From contig NZ_CADIJV010000013.1 in NCBI RefSeq assembly GCF_902859765.1, forward strand, positions 62,001 through 126,000: DNA of 64,000 nt, in the 5' to 3' direction. Source of the stretch: Achromobacter pulmonis. Lineage in GTDB: Bacteria > Pseudomonadota > Gammaproteobacteria > Burkholderiales > Burkholderiaceae_B. Both the position numbers and the translations under genes were made by a program. This document shows, in pieces, positions 57,166 to 64,000 of this stretch (the first letter of the stretch is position 1; the number at the start of each line of letters is the position of its first letter). The notes under the pieces are model-generated. The model worked only from the letters and a program-made list of their open reading frames with translations. It was not told where the DNA came from and ran no database searches.

Positions 57166-58179
57166 TCAGAAACCCTCCAGCACGACTTTGCCGCGCGCCT
57201 TGCCGCTTTCGATGAAGGCGTGCGCGCGCCGCAGGTTTTCGGCGTTGATGCGGCCATAGTGCTCGCCCAGCGTGGTGCGCAGGGTGCCGTTGTCGATCAG
57301 CCGCGCGGCCTGGTTCAGCAGTTCGTGTTGGGCGATCAGGTCGGGCGTGTTGTGCAGCGGCCGGGCGAACATGAACTCCCAGTGCAGCGAGGCCGACTTG
57401 CCCTTGAGCAGGCGCACGTCGATGGCGGCGGGATCGTCGATCAGGGCGATCTTGCCTTGCGGCGCGATGGCTTCGGCCAACTGCGCGAAGTGCTGGTCGG
57501 TCTGGGTCAGGCCGGCGATGAAGCTGACCTGCGGCTGGCCGATGCGCTTGAGTTCCCCGGCCAGCGGTTTGGTGTGGTCGATGACGTGATGGGCGCCCAG
57601 CCCTTTGACCCAGGCCTGGGTCTCGGGCCGCGAGGCGGTGCCGATGATGGTCAGGCCGGTCAACTGGCGCGCCAGTTGCACCAGGATCGAACCGACGCCG
57701 CCGGCCGCGCCCACCACCAGCAGCGTGCCCTGGCTGGGCGCGGCGTTGTCCAGCACCCGCAGGCGGTCGAACAGCAGTTCCCAGGCGGTGATGGTGGTCA
57801 GCGGCAGCGCGGCAGCCTGGGCGAAGTCCAGGCTTTGCGGCATGCGGCCGACGATGCGCTCGTCGACCACGTGCAGTTCGCTGTTGGCGCCGGGACGCGT
57901 CAGGGCGCCGGCGTACCAGACGCGGTCGCCGGGCGCGAACAGGCGGGTCTTGGCGCCCACGGCGCGCACGATGCCGGCGGCGTCCCAGCCGATGATCTCG
58001 GGCTGGCCGTCCTTGGGCTTGCGGTTGGCGCGGATTTTGACGTCCACCGGGTTGACGGAGATGGCCTTGACCTCGACCAGCAGGTCATGGTCGCCGGGCA
58101 CGGGGTCGGGCGCGGTGATGTCCTGCAGCGATTGCGGATCGGTGGCGGGCAGGTTCTGGAAGTAGGCGATGGCTTTCAT
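57166..58179 (-). CDS. Zinc-type alcohol dehydrogenase-like / quinone oxidoreductase
   Basis: The protein has 337 residues starting MKAIAYFQNLPATDPQSLQD. It has the GroES-like fold (VKAISVNPVDVKIRAN, IIGWDAAGIVRAVGA, FAPGDRVWYAGA) and the nucleotide-binding GAAGGVGSILVQLARQ. No structural zinc lobe is present, as in the NADPH quinone oxidoreductase branch. It lies 26 bp after the SDR gene and is probably in its operon. Confidence 0.92.
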   Translation of the reverse strand: MKAIAYFQNLPATDPQSLQDITAPDPVPGDHDLLVEVKAISVNPVDVKIRANRKPKDGQPEIIGWDAAGIVRAVGAKTRLFAPGDRVWYAGALTRPGANSELHVVDERIVGRMPQSLDFAQAAALPLTTITAWELLFDRLRVLDNAAPSQGTLLVVGAAGGVGSILVQLARQLTGLTIIGTASRPETQAWVKGLGAHHVIDHTKPLAGELKRIGQPQVSFIAGLTQTDQHFAQLAEAIAPQGKIALIDDPAAIDVRLLKGKSASLHWEFMFARPLHNTPDLIAQHELLNQAARLIDNGTLRTTLGEHYGRINAENLRRAHAFIESGKARGKVVLEGF

Positions 58180-58205
58180 GTGACGATCTCGAAACGGGAA
58201 GGGGA

Positions 58206-59000
58206 TCAGGCGATGGTGCGGACCACGCCGCCATCGACGCGCAAGGCGGCGCCGTTGGTGGCCGAGGACTGGCGCGAGCAGGTGTAGACGACCATATTGG
58301 CCACTTCCTCCACCGTCGCCAGGCGGCGCAGCAGCGAGGTCGGCCGGTGCTGGGCGATGAAGTCGCGTTCCATCCGGTCTTGCGGCAGGCCCTGCGCTTT
58401 GGCCATCTCGGCGAAGAAGTCGACCACGCCTTCGGAACGGGTCGGGCCGGGCAGCACCGCGTTGACGGTGACGCCGCTGCCGGCGGTCAGTTCGGCCAGG
58501 CCGCGCGAGACGCCCAGCAGCGCGGTCTTGCTGACGCCGTAGTGGATCATCTCGGCAGGAATGTGCAGCGCCGATTCGCTGGAGATGAAGACGATGCGGC
58601 CCCAGTCGGCGGCCAGCATGCGCGGCAGGTAATAGCGCGACAGGCGCACGCCGCTCATGACGTTGGTGTCGAGCATGTAGCGCCAGTCGTCGTCGGTGAT
58701 TTCAGTGAAGGACTTGGGCGCGAAGTAGCCGGCGTTGTTGACCAGGATATCGACGTCGGGATGGGCGGCGCAGATCGAGGCGGCGCCGTCGGCGGTGGAC
58801 AGGTCGGCCTGCACCGTATGCACCTGGGCGGCTGGGTGCTGGCGCGCGATGGCGGCGGCGGCCTGCTGGAGCTTATCGGCGTTGCGGCCATGCAGCACTA
58901 CCTGGGCGCCGGCCTCGGCCAGGCCCTGGGCGATGGCCAGGCCGATGCCGCCGGATGAGCCGGTGACCAGGGCTTTCTTGCCGTCGAGTTCGATTTTCAT
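58206..59000 (-). CDS. SDR family oxidoreductase
   Basis: The protein has 264 residues from the ATG at 59000 (MKIELDGKKALVTGSSGGIG); GGAG stands upstream and decides the start over 59012. Cofactor motif TGSSGGIGLAIA, NNAG, catalytic Ser in FISSESALHI, and Y-x-x-x-K in HYGVSKTALLG are all present. It is divergent from a LysR gene 111 bp away and upstream of the MDR oxidoreductase. Confidence 0.94.
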   Translation of the reverse strand: MKIELDGKKALVTGSSGGIGLAIAQGLAEAGAQVVLHGRNADKLQQAAAAIARQHPAAQVHTVQADLSTADGAASICAAHPDVDILVNNAGYFAPKSFTEITDDDWRYMLDTNVMSGVRLSRYYLPRMLAADWGRIVFISSESALHIPAEMIHYGVSKTALLGVSRGLAELTAGSGVTVNAVLPGPTRSEGVVDFFAEMAKAQGLPQDRMERDFIAQHRPTSLLRRLATVEEVANMVVYTCSRQSSATNGAALRVDGGVVRTIA

Positions 59001-59111
59001 GGGGGACTCCAAAGCGTTGCGGGGATGGCGCCATCATTGCCCAGTGGCGGGCGAGGAAAAACCGGCTAGCATCGGACTCAGTTTCAATGGTTTTTTGAAA
59101 ATGAGACCCCT

Positions 59112-60023
59112 ATGGTCCGGTTTGAGGATTTGCGCATCTTTGTCGCGGCGGCGGATCACGGCAGCTTCTCGGCCGCCGCGCGCGAGCTGGACCTGACGCC
59201 GGCGGTGGCCAGCGCGGCGCTCAAGCGGCTGGAACTGTCGCTTGAAACCCGCCTGTTCGTGCGCTCGACGCGCAGCCTGCGGCTGACCGGTGACGGCGAG
59301 CGCTACCTGGAATATGCGCGCGCCGCGCTGGCCAGCCTGCAGGCCGGCCAGAGCGCGCTGGCGCGCGACAAGACGGCGATCTCCGGCACGCTCTCGGTGT
59401 CGATTCCGTCGGACCTGGGCCGCCATGTGCTGCTGCCCTGGCTCGATGAGTTCCAACAACGTCATCCGCGCGTGAACTTCCAGGTGCGCATCAGCGACCG
59501 CCTGGCCGACCTGTACCGGCAGCCGGTCGACATCGCGCTGCGCTACGGCACGCCCGGCGATTCCGGCCTGGTGGCGCTGCCGCTGGGCGAACACAATCGC
59601 CGCGTGGTGTGCGCCGCGCCGGCTTATTTCGCGCGCCACGGCATGCCACGGACACCGGCGGACCTGCGCCGCCACAACTGCCTGTGCTTCGTGCTGGGCG
59701 AATCGCTGCACGACCGCTGGGCGTTCGAGCACGAGGAGGGCGCCGTGACCGTGCCGGTCAAGGGTGACCGGGTTGGCGACGATGGCGACCTGGTGCGGCG
59801 CTGGGCGCTGGCCGGCCATGGCGTGGCCTACAAGTCGCGCTACGACGTGCTGGCCGATCTGCGCGCCGGGCGGCTGGTGCAGGCCCTGGCCGATTGCCGC
59901 GGCGAGCCATCGCCGCTGTATCTGCTGTGCGTGCACCGCATGCTGCTGTCGCCCGCGGTCAAGCGGCTGCGCGAGTTCCTGCAGGCGCGTCTGCGCGACT
60001 TCGAGGCGGGGGCCGCGTCGTGA
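59112..60023 (+). CDS. LysR-family transcription regulator
   Basis: The protein has 303 residues starting MVRFEDLRIFVAAADHGSFS. The HTH is SFSAAARELDLTPAVASAAL, followed by FVRSTRSLRLTGDGERYL. The effector domain is of the CrgA/PecT branch (SGTLSVSIPSDLGRHVLLPW). It is divergent from the SDR/MDR pair and is their likely regulator. Confidence 0.93.
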   Translation: MVRFEDLRIFVAAADHGSFSAAARELDLTPAVASAALKRLELSLETRLFVRSTRSLRLTGDGERYLEYARAALASLQAGQSALARDKTAISGTLSVSIPSDLGRHVLLPWLDEFQQRHPRVNFQVRISDRLADLYRQPVDIALRYGTPGDSGLVALPLGEHNRRVVCAAPAYFARHGMPRTPADLRRHNCLCFVLGESLHDRWAFEHEEGAVTVPVKGDRVGDDGDLVRRWALAGHGVAYKSRYDVLADLRAGRLVQALADCRGEPSPLYLLCVHRMLLSPAVKRLREFLQARLRDFEAGAAS

Positions 60024-60035
60024 CCGCCGCGCCGC

Positions 60036-60539
60036 TCAGTGATGGGCGGCGGCGCGGTTGGCGGCGCGGGTGCGCGCCGCCTTCTTGGCGGCGGCCGAGC
60101 GTCCCGCCGGGCCCTTGGTGGCGGCGGCCTTCCTGGCGGCGGCGGAGCGGTCCGCCGCGGTGCGCCGTGACGCCGACTTGGACGCATGGCGCGACAGCGC
60201 GGACTTGGACGCCGGCTTGGTGCTCTCACGCTTGAGGGCGCGGGTGGAGGCGCGGGCGCGGGTGGCGGATTTGGCGTGGCCGTCGTGCGCCATCTCGCTG
60301 TCCTGCCTGGCCTTGCGGCGAGTGGATGCGGTGGCCTTCTTCGGCGTGGGCAGATCGACGCCGGCGCGGCGCGCTTTCGACAGCCCGATGGCGATGGCCT
60401 GCTTGGTCGAGCGCACCCCGTGCTTGCCGTCGCGCACGTGGTCGATTTCCTCGCGCACGAATTCGCCCGCTTGGGTGGATGGGGACTTGCCTTGCTTCTT
60501 GTCGCGCGCGGCGCGTTGCAGCGTTTTCCGTTCAGGCAT
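60036..60539 (-). CDS. DUF6496-like protein with histone-H1-like tail
   Basis: The protein has 167 residues starting MPERKTLQRAARDKKQGKSP. The first ~70 residues (FVREEIDHVRDGKHGVRSTK, then QAIAIGLSKARRAGVDLP) are the conserved DUF6496-like part. The rest is a Lys/Arg/Ala/Ser repeat tail (KSASRRTAADRSAAARKAA) like bacterial H1 homologues. It may bind DNA or RNA by charge; role unknown. Its length may vary among strains because of the repeats. Confidence 0.75.
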   Translation of the reverse strand: MPERKTLQRAARDKKQGKSPSTQAGEFVREEIDHVRDGKHGVRSTKQAIAIGLSKARRAGVDLPTPKKATASTRRKARQDSEMAHDGHAKSATRARASTRALKRESTKPASKSALSRHASKSASRRTAADRSAAARKAAATKGPAGRSAAAKKAARTRAANRAAAHH

Positions 60540-60727
60540 GACAACCTCCTGGCTTGCGTTTCAGAAGCGAGACCGGGACGTGGCCGCGGCCGCGTCGACG
60601 GAACTCGTAACACCACGCTATGCCTCACGCGGTATTCTGTGTGTTCGAATGGATTGCCGGTCGTAAGCGCCGGAACCCCGCGCGCGGCCGACGATTCGCA
60701 ACGCTTCCCCCTCAAAGGAGACGAGCT

Positions 60728-60946
60728 ATGTCGAATCATGTCTACAAGCAGATCGAACTGGTGGGCTCTTCCACCACGTCCACCGACGATGCGATCAGCA
60801 AGGCCATCGAACGCGCATCCGAAACGCTGCGCAACCTGGATTGGTTCGAGGTCACCGAGGTGCGCGGCCACATCAAGGACGGCAAGGTGGCGCATTGGCA
60901 GGTCGGGTTGAAGATCGGCATGCGCCTGGAGGACGGCGACGTCTAG
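60728..60946 (+). CDS. Dodecin family flavin-binding protein
   Basis: The protein has 72 residues from the ATG at 60728 (MSNHVYKQIELVGSSTTSTD), with AAAGGAG upstream. The pattern VYKxIELVGSS..S.DDAI..A...A..T..NL.WFEV.E.RG.I and VGLKIGMRLED is dodecin, a dodecameric store for riboflavin or FMN. Trp39 (LDWFEV) stacks on the flavin. It is a single gene with no operon partner. Confidence 0.94.
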   Translation: MSNHVYKQIELVGSSTTSTDDAISKAIERASETLRNLDWFEVTEVRGHIKDGKVAHWQVGLKIGMRLEDGDV

Positions 60947-61020
60947 GGGCGCCGGCTGGCAGCCCGAGAGCGCACCGCGTTCAGGCTGACACCGCGCCGC
61001 GGCCATGGCGGCCTGCTCCT

Positions 61021-61592
61021 TTTTTGAGCGGTCTTTGCAAGTGCTTGTCGGATAAGCTTTTTTTCAGCTTGTCATGAGACTGTTCAGAGGTTTGTCCACA
61101 TCCGGTGGGGACAAGTCCGGCGCCGAAGCCGTGGCCGCGTCGGCCGCCGCCGGGCGGGGCCTCGCAACGGCGGGGCTGCGCCTTTATTGCCCGCCAGGCG
61201 CAAGCTGTTGGCGGCAAAGGGAATTTTGCCGCTGCCCGCAGACTGTCCTCAGCCTTATCCACATTTCCCGGGGACAACCGGGGCGGCGCCGGCACGTGGT
61301 TGGGCGATTCTTGACCAGCGCTTGCAGGCACTTGATGTGCAAGGGAAAAATCCACCTGCCCTCATGCTGTCCTCATGCTTGTCCACAGAATGCTGGGACA
61401 AATGCCGGCCGGGGCGGGCCTTTGCGCGAGATGCGCGGCCGGCAGGCCGGCGACAGTGGATAAGTCCGGCGGACTTTCGCTGCGGGGGCGATTGCGCATT
61501 CTTTGAGCGGCGTTTGCAAGTGCCCGGCCTGACAGGTTTTTTTGCACCTGCCCCCGAACTGTCCTCAAGCTTCTCCACAGCAGACGGGGATA
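61021..61592. repeat. Four imperfect ~94-bp repeats with DnaA-box-like cores
   Basis: Units at about 61021-61113, 61180-61276, 61308-61402 and 61499-61592 share TTTGAGCG-x-x-x-TTTGCAAGTGC at the left (in the first and last), a central hairpin, CTGTCCTCA and a DnaA-box-like core near the right, and (G)GGGACA at the end. Cores are TTGTCCACA (61092), TTATCCACA (61255, a perfect DnaA box), TTGTCCACA (61379) and TTCTCCACA (61571), with an inverted near-box at 61455-61463. No protein frame explains this 660-bp gene-free stretch. Confidence 0.85.
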
Positions 61593-61606
61593 GGTACGCG
61601 CCGCCG

Positions 61607-62023
61607 CTATGCCGTGCCCGACTTGGCGCCCGCCGCCGCCAGCAGCTTGTCGCCGCCATGTTGCTTGAGCGCGGCATCCAGCGCCTTCTGGTAGTCGGGC
61701 TGGGCGCTTTCCAGGCGCGCCAGCCCGTCCTGCGTCAACACGGTATAGACCCCTCGCTTGTCGTCCGGGCACAGGTCGCGGATGGTGAGGCCGGCGCGCT
61801 CCAGGCGCTCGACCATGCGCGCCACCGAACTCTGGTGCAGGCCGAGGTGCGAGGCCAGTTCCTGCATGCGCAGCTCCGTGTCGGGCGAGCGCGCCAGGAC
61901 TTCCAGCGCGCGGTATTCCGACAGGCCCAGGCGGTGGCGGGCTTGCAGCACGCCGCCCACATCGCTCTCGACGTTGGCGACGACTTGAATCAGTTTGAGC
62001 CATGCATCACTTTTTCTGGACAT
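61607..62023 (-). CDS. MarR-family transcription regulator
   Basis: The protein has 138 residues from the ATG at 62023 (MSRKSDAWLKLIQVVANVES); GGGAG stands about ten bases upstream. The winged helix is LRMQELASHLGLHQSSVARM, followed by RDLCPDDKRGVYTVLTQDG. It is next to two SMR exporter genes, and similar palindromes stand before it and before them, so it probably represses both. Confidence 0.92.
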   Translation of the reverse strand: MSRKSDAWLKLIQVVANVESDVGGVLQARHRLGLSEYRALEVLARSPDTELRMQELASHLGLHQSSVARMVERLERAGLTIRDLCPDDKRGVYTVLTQDGLARLESAQPDYQKALDAALKQHGGDKLLAAAGAKSGTA

Positions 62024-62072
62024 GAGCCTTGTGCTCCCTTTGCTGGACATTCGATTGCGTCATTTTCCCATA

Positions 62073-62086
62073 TGTATGTCCATGCA
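62073..62086. promoter_or_regulatory. MarR-type operator, copy 1
   Basis: TGTATG-TC-CATGCA lies about 50 bp upstream of the MarR start. The same sequence with a GC centre is found at 62993-63006 upstream of the SMR pair. Confidence 0.55.
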
Positions 62087-62149
62087 AGTGCTGGGCGGCC
62101 GCGGCCTGCCGCGGGCAACGCGTTGGGCAGGCCGCGGCGGCCATGGCGC

Positions 62150-62539
62150 TCATGCGGGCCGGGTGTGCCCGCGGTCGCGCAGCCTGGCGCTGTCGGCCAG
62201 TTTCAACCAGACCACGCCGCCGATGATGACGGCCAGCCAGAACGCCTGGGCCAGTGTCAACGGTTGATCGAGCAGGATGCTGCCGAAGGCGGCGGCGCCG
62301 ACCGAGCCGATACCGGCCCATACCGCGTAGCCGATTCCGACGTCGATGGATTTCAAGGCGACGCTGAGCGCATACAGCGTCAGCAGGAAGAAGACCCCGG
62401 CGGAAATTGACCAGCCCGGTACCGTGAAGGCCTGGCTGCCACCGACGCTGAGGGCATAGCCGATCTCGAAGGCGCTGGCCAGCAGCAGCATGATCCAGGC
62501 GCGTCCGTTGCCCGGGGTGGTGTGGTGGGTTGTGTTCAT
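62150..62539 (-). CDS. Small multidrug resistance (SMR) transporter subunit
   Basis: The protein has 129 residues starting MNTTHHTTPGNGRAWIMLLL. It has four membrane helices and the essential Glu in ASAFEIGYALSVGG, with GYAVWAGIGSVGAA in helix 3. The N- and C-terminal tails are longer than in EmrE. It follows a second SMR gene by 55 bp, so the two probably form a heterodimer like EbrAB or YkkCD. Confidence 0.93.
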   Translation of the reverse strand: MNTTHHTTPGNGRAWIMLLLASAFEIGYALSVGGSQAFTVPGWSISAGVFFLLTLYALSVALKSIDVGIGYAVWAGIGSVGAAAFGSILLDQPLTLAQAFWLAVIIGGVVWLKLADSARLRDRGHTRPA

Positions 62540-62594
62540 GTTGGATTCCTTGTTGCGTTCAGGTCAGTGGAGATGAATCGGTTGTTCCGGGGTG

Positions 62595-62915
62595 TCAGGC
62601 GGCGCCGCTCAGCCGCAGGCCCACCACGCCGCCGATGACCAGGGCGATGCCGACGGCCTTGCCTGCGTTCAGCCGCTGGCCGAAGAACAGGGCGCCCAGC
62701 ACCACGATGCCGACGCCCGCCACCGAGGTCCAGATTGCGTAGCCGACGCCGACATCGAAGGTGAGCAGGGCCAGGCTGAGGAAGTAGGTGGCGATCGCCC
62801 CGCTGACCAGCGTTGCGGCGGTCCAGCCCAAGCGGGTGAACCCTTTCGCGTTGCCCGCGGCAATGGCGACTGCGATTTCAAAGACCACGGCGATTGCCAG
62901 ATATAGCCAACTCAT
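62595..62915 (-). CDS. Small multidrug resistance (SMR) transporter subunit
   Basis: The protein has 106 residues starting MSWLYLAIAVVFEIAVAIAA. Four membrane helices, essential Glu13 in VVFEIAVAIA, GYAIWTSVAGVGIVVLG in helix 3. It is the first gene of the SMR pair and lies downstream of a MarR-type operator. Confidence 0.94.
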   Translation of the reverse strand: MSWLYLAIAVVFEIAVAIAAGNAKGFTRLGWTAATLVSGAIATYFLSLALLTFDVGVGYAIWTSVAGVGIVVLGALFFGQRLNAGKAVGIALVIGGVVGLRLSGAA

Positions 62916-62992
62916 GGTGAAGCTCCTTATGTAGAGGGTGCGCCGCGGGGGGCGCGTCGATATGCCACGGGGGCGGTTTTTCGGTAAATCAA

Positions 62993-63006
62993 TGTATGCG
63001 CATGCA
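62993..63006. promoter_or_regulatory. MarR-type operator, copy 2
   Basis: TGTATG-CG-CATGCA lies 78 bp upstream of the SMR gene pair, in an A+T-rich gap. It repeats the sequence at 62073-62086 apart from the two central bases. Confidence 0.55.
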
Positions 63007-63096
63007 TATTAATGGGAGTTCCGTGGTGCGTCAAACTATTTGCGCGTGCATGTATTTTGCGGATGGGCGGATATCGCGCGCCGGTGGCGGGCAGTC

Positions 63097-63122
63097 AAAA
63101 AAAACCCCCGACGTGTCGGGGG
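63097..63122 (-). terminator. Terminator of the FMN reductase gene
   Basis: On the minus strand CCCCCGAC/GTCGGGGG is followed by eight T residues, 80 bp after the stop. Confidence 0.9.
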
Positions 63123-63199
63123 GGGGATCGCCCGCAACCGGGTGGGCGATCGGTGCCGGGCGGGGCGGCGCCCCAGGCCCGGCAACGGCGGCAATCAAA

Positions 63200-63754
63200 T
63201 CAGCTGTTGAACTTCTTGATCCAGTCGACGTAGCGGTCGATCCAGCCTTGCAGGAATTTGCGCGTGCCTTCGTTGGTGATGTTGTACTGGTCGTCGATCA
63301 GGCCGTCGGTGTATTGCAGGAAGACTTCCGGCGTCGTCAGGGCGATGGCGCCCTCGGCGGCCAGGATGTTGCGCAGGTGCTGCTGCATGAGCGCGGTGCC
63401 GGCGGCGCTGGGCGAGGTGCCGAGAATGCCGACGGCCTTGCCGGCCCAGGAATTCTGGCCCCAGGGACGCGTGCCCCAGTCGATCGCGTTCTTGATGGCG
63501 GCGGGCAGCGAACGATTGTGCTCGGGCGAGACGAACAGGATGCCCTGGGCATCGAGGATCTGCTGCTTGAGTTTGGCCGCGGGCGCCGGCAGGTTGTTCT
63601 CGTTGTCCTGGTTGTACAGCGGCACGTCGCCCAGGCTGACGTATTCGAACTTGAAGTCGGCCGGGACCAACTTTTCCAGCGCGCGCGCCAGGCGCAGGTT
63701 GATCGACGCGGCGCGCAGGCTGCCAACGAAGACAGCGATCTTGTAGGTGCTCAT
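63200..63754 (-). CDS. NADPH-dependent FMN reductase (chromate/quinone reductase type)
   Basis: The protein has 184 residues from the ATG at 63754 (MSTYKIAVFVGSLRAASINL); AGGAG stands upstream and decides the start over 63802. The flavodoxin-like fold has the FMN-binding GSLRAASINLRLA and SPEHNRSLPAAIKNAIDW. Relatives such as ChrR and YieF reduce quinones, nitro compounds and chromate. It is a single gene with its own terminator. Confidence 0.93.
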   Translation of the reverse strand: MSTYKIAVFVGSLRAASINLRLARALEKLVPADFKFEYVSLGDVPLYNQDNENNLPAPAAKLKQQILDAQGILFVSPEHNRSLPAAIKNAIDWGTRPWGQNSWAGKAVGILGTSPSAAGTALMQQHLRNILAAEGAIALTTPEVFLQYTDGLIDDQYNITNEGTRKFLQGWIDRYVDWIKKFNS

Positions 63755-63899
63755 GAGGTGGGGCTCCTGGGTCGGGAAGACCCAGTGTAGACCTGTCCTC
63801 ATGACGGCTCAATGGCGCCGCGCCCATAACGTTATGGGCGGTATGGACGTGTGTCGAGTTGCATCCGCCGCGTGCCGGCGCCGGCACGGCGCGGCCGTT

Positions 63900-64000
63900 T
63901 CAACCGCTCATCAGGCTGACATGCGCCGCGACAACGCGCCAGCCTTGCGGCGTGCGCATCCAGGTCTGGCTCTGGCGGCCAATGCGGTCACTGCCGTCGC
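63900..64000 (-). CDS. AtzH-like protein, C-terminal end only
   Basis: The last 33 residues before the TGA at 63900-63902 read [20 protein letters not shown], then [12 protein letters not shown]. The 'GRQSQTW[16 protein letters not shown]' end is typical of AtzH-like (DUF3225, NTF2-fold) proteins, which accompany amidohydrolases. The gene runs off the right edge. Confidence 0.7.
   Translation of the reverse strand, partial: DGSDRIGRQSQTWMRTPQGWRVVAAHVSLMSG

Overview
The window is a high-GC betaproteobacterial chromosome, most like Achromobacter/Bordetella (Alcaligenaceae). The host genes include dapA followed by bamC, a mutS-roxA pair, paired SMR exporters, a dodecin and many LysR-type regulators. 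A 41.3-kb lambda-like siphoviral prophage with an HK97-type head is inserted in it.

Layout. Positions 1-10382 are host: a two-gene operon carrying a DUF1828/DUF1829 protein, a YpfJ-type metallopeptidase, a YrdC/YciO-family protein, a site-2 protease, dapA, bamC, a small lipoprotein, roxA (ribosomal oxygenase) and mutS. Positions 10383-51687 are the prophage. Positions 51688-64000 are host again: a PPOX flavoprotein, small unknown genes (one with an excellent SOS box), two LysR regulators, a sugar epimerase, an oxidoreductase pair, a histone-tail-like basic protein, dodecin, a 0.6-kb gene-free block of imperfect repeats carrying DnaA-box-like cores, a MarR/SMR drug-export cluster, an FMN reductase and the end of an AtzH-like gene.

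The prophage sits inside the 5' end of mutS. An identical 20-bp core lies at 10383-10402 and 51668-51687. The native mutS start codon and first 14 codons are stranded beyond the right end (51661-51729). The left phage end instead supplies a new in-frame 5' end, with a candidate promoter, to the rest of mutS. mutS and the overlapping downstream gene roxA should therefore be expressed from phage DNA in the lysogen and return to host control on excision. I consider this the most important feature of the window.

Prophage modules, left to right: integrase; a KAP-like P-loop ATPase; a leftward early operon (AlpA-like/putative excisionase, ParB-like protein, tiny membrane proteins, a large membrane protein) interrupted by rightward single-gene morons, two of which share one promoter sequence; a CI-controlled leftward promoter with a boxA/boxB-like structured leader; cI and a near-leaderless cro; small accessory genes; a CII-family regulator; lambda O/P-like replication genes with iterons inside the O-like gene; a VRR-NUC nuclease; a Q-like regulator; a moron; HNH nuclease, terminase, portal, protease, capsid and connectors; tail genes including a programmed -1 frameshift (G/GT type) and an 1865-residue tape measure; fibre; holin, endolysin and nested Rz/Rz1. 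The right end holds an SOS-controlled small gene, an SRAP (HMCES/YedK) protein and, beside attR, a translationally coupled ADP-ribosyltransferase / small protein / SecB-like chaperone operon that matches the CmdTAC anti-phage toxin-antitoxin-chaperone design.

All calls come from reading the sequence and translated frames. No database search or folding program was run.
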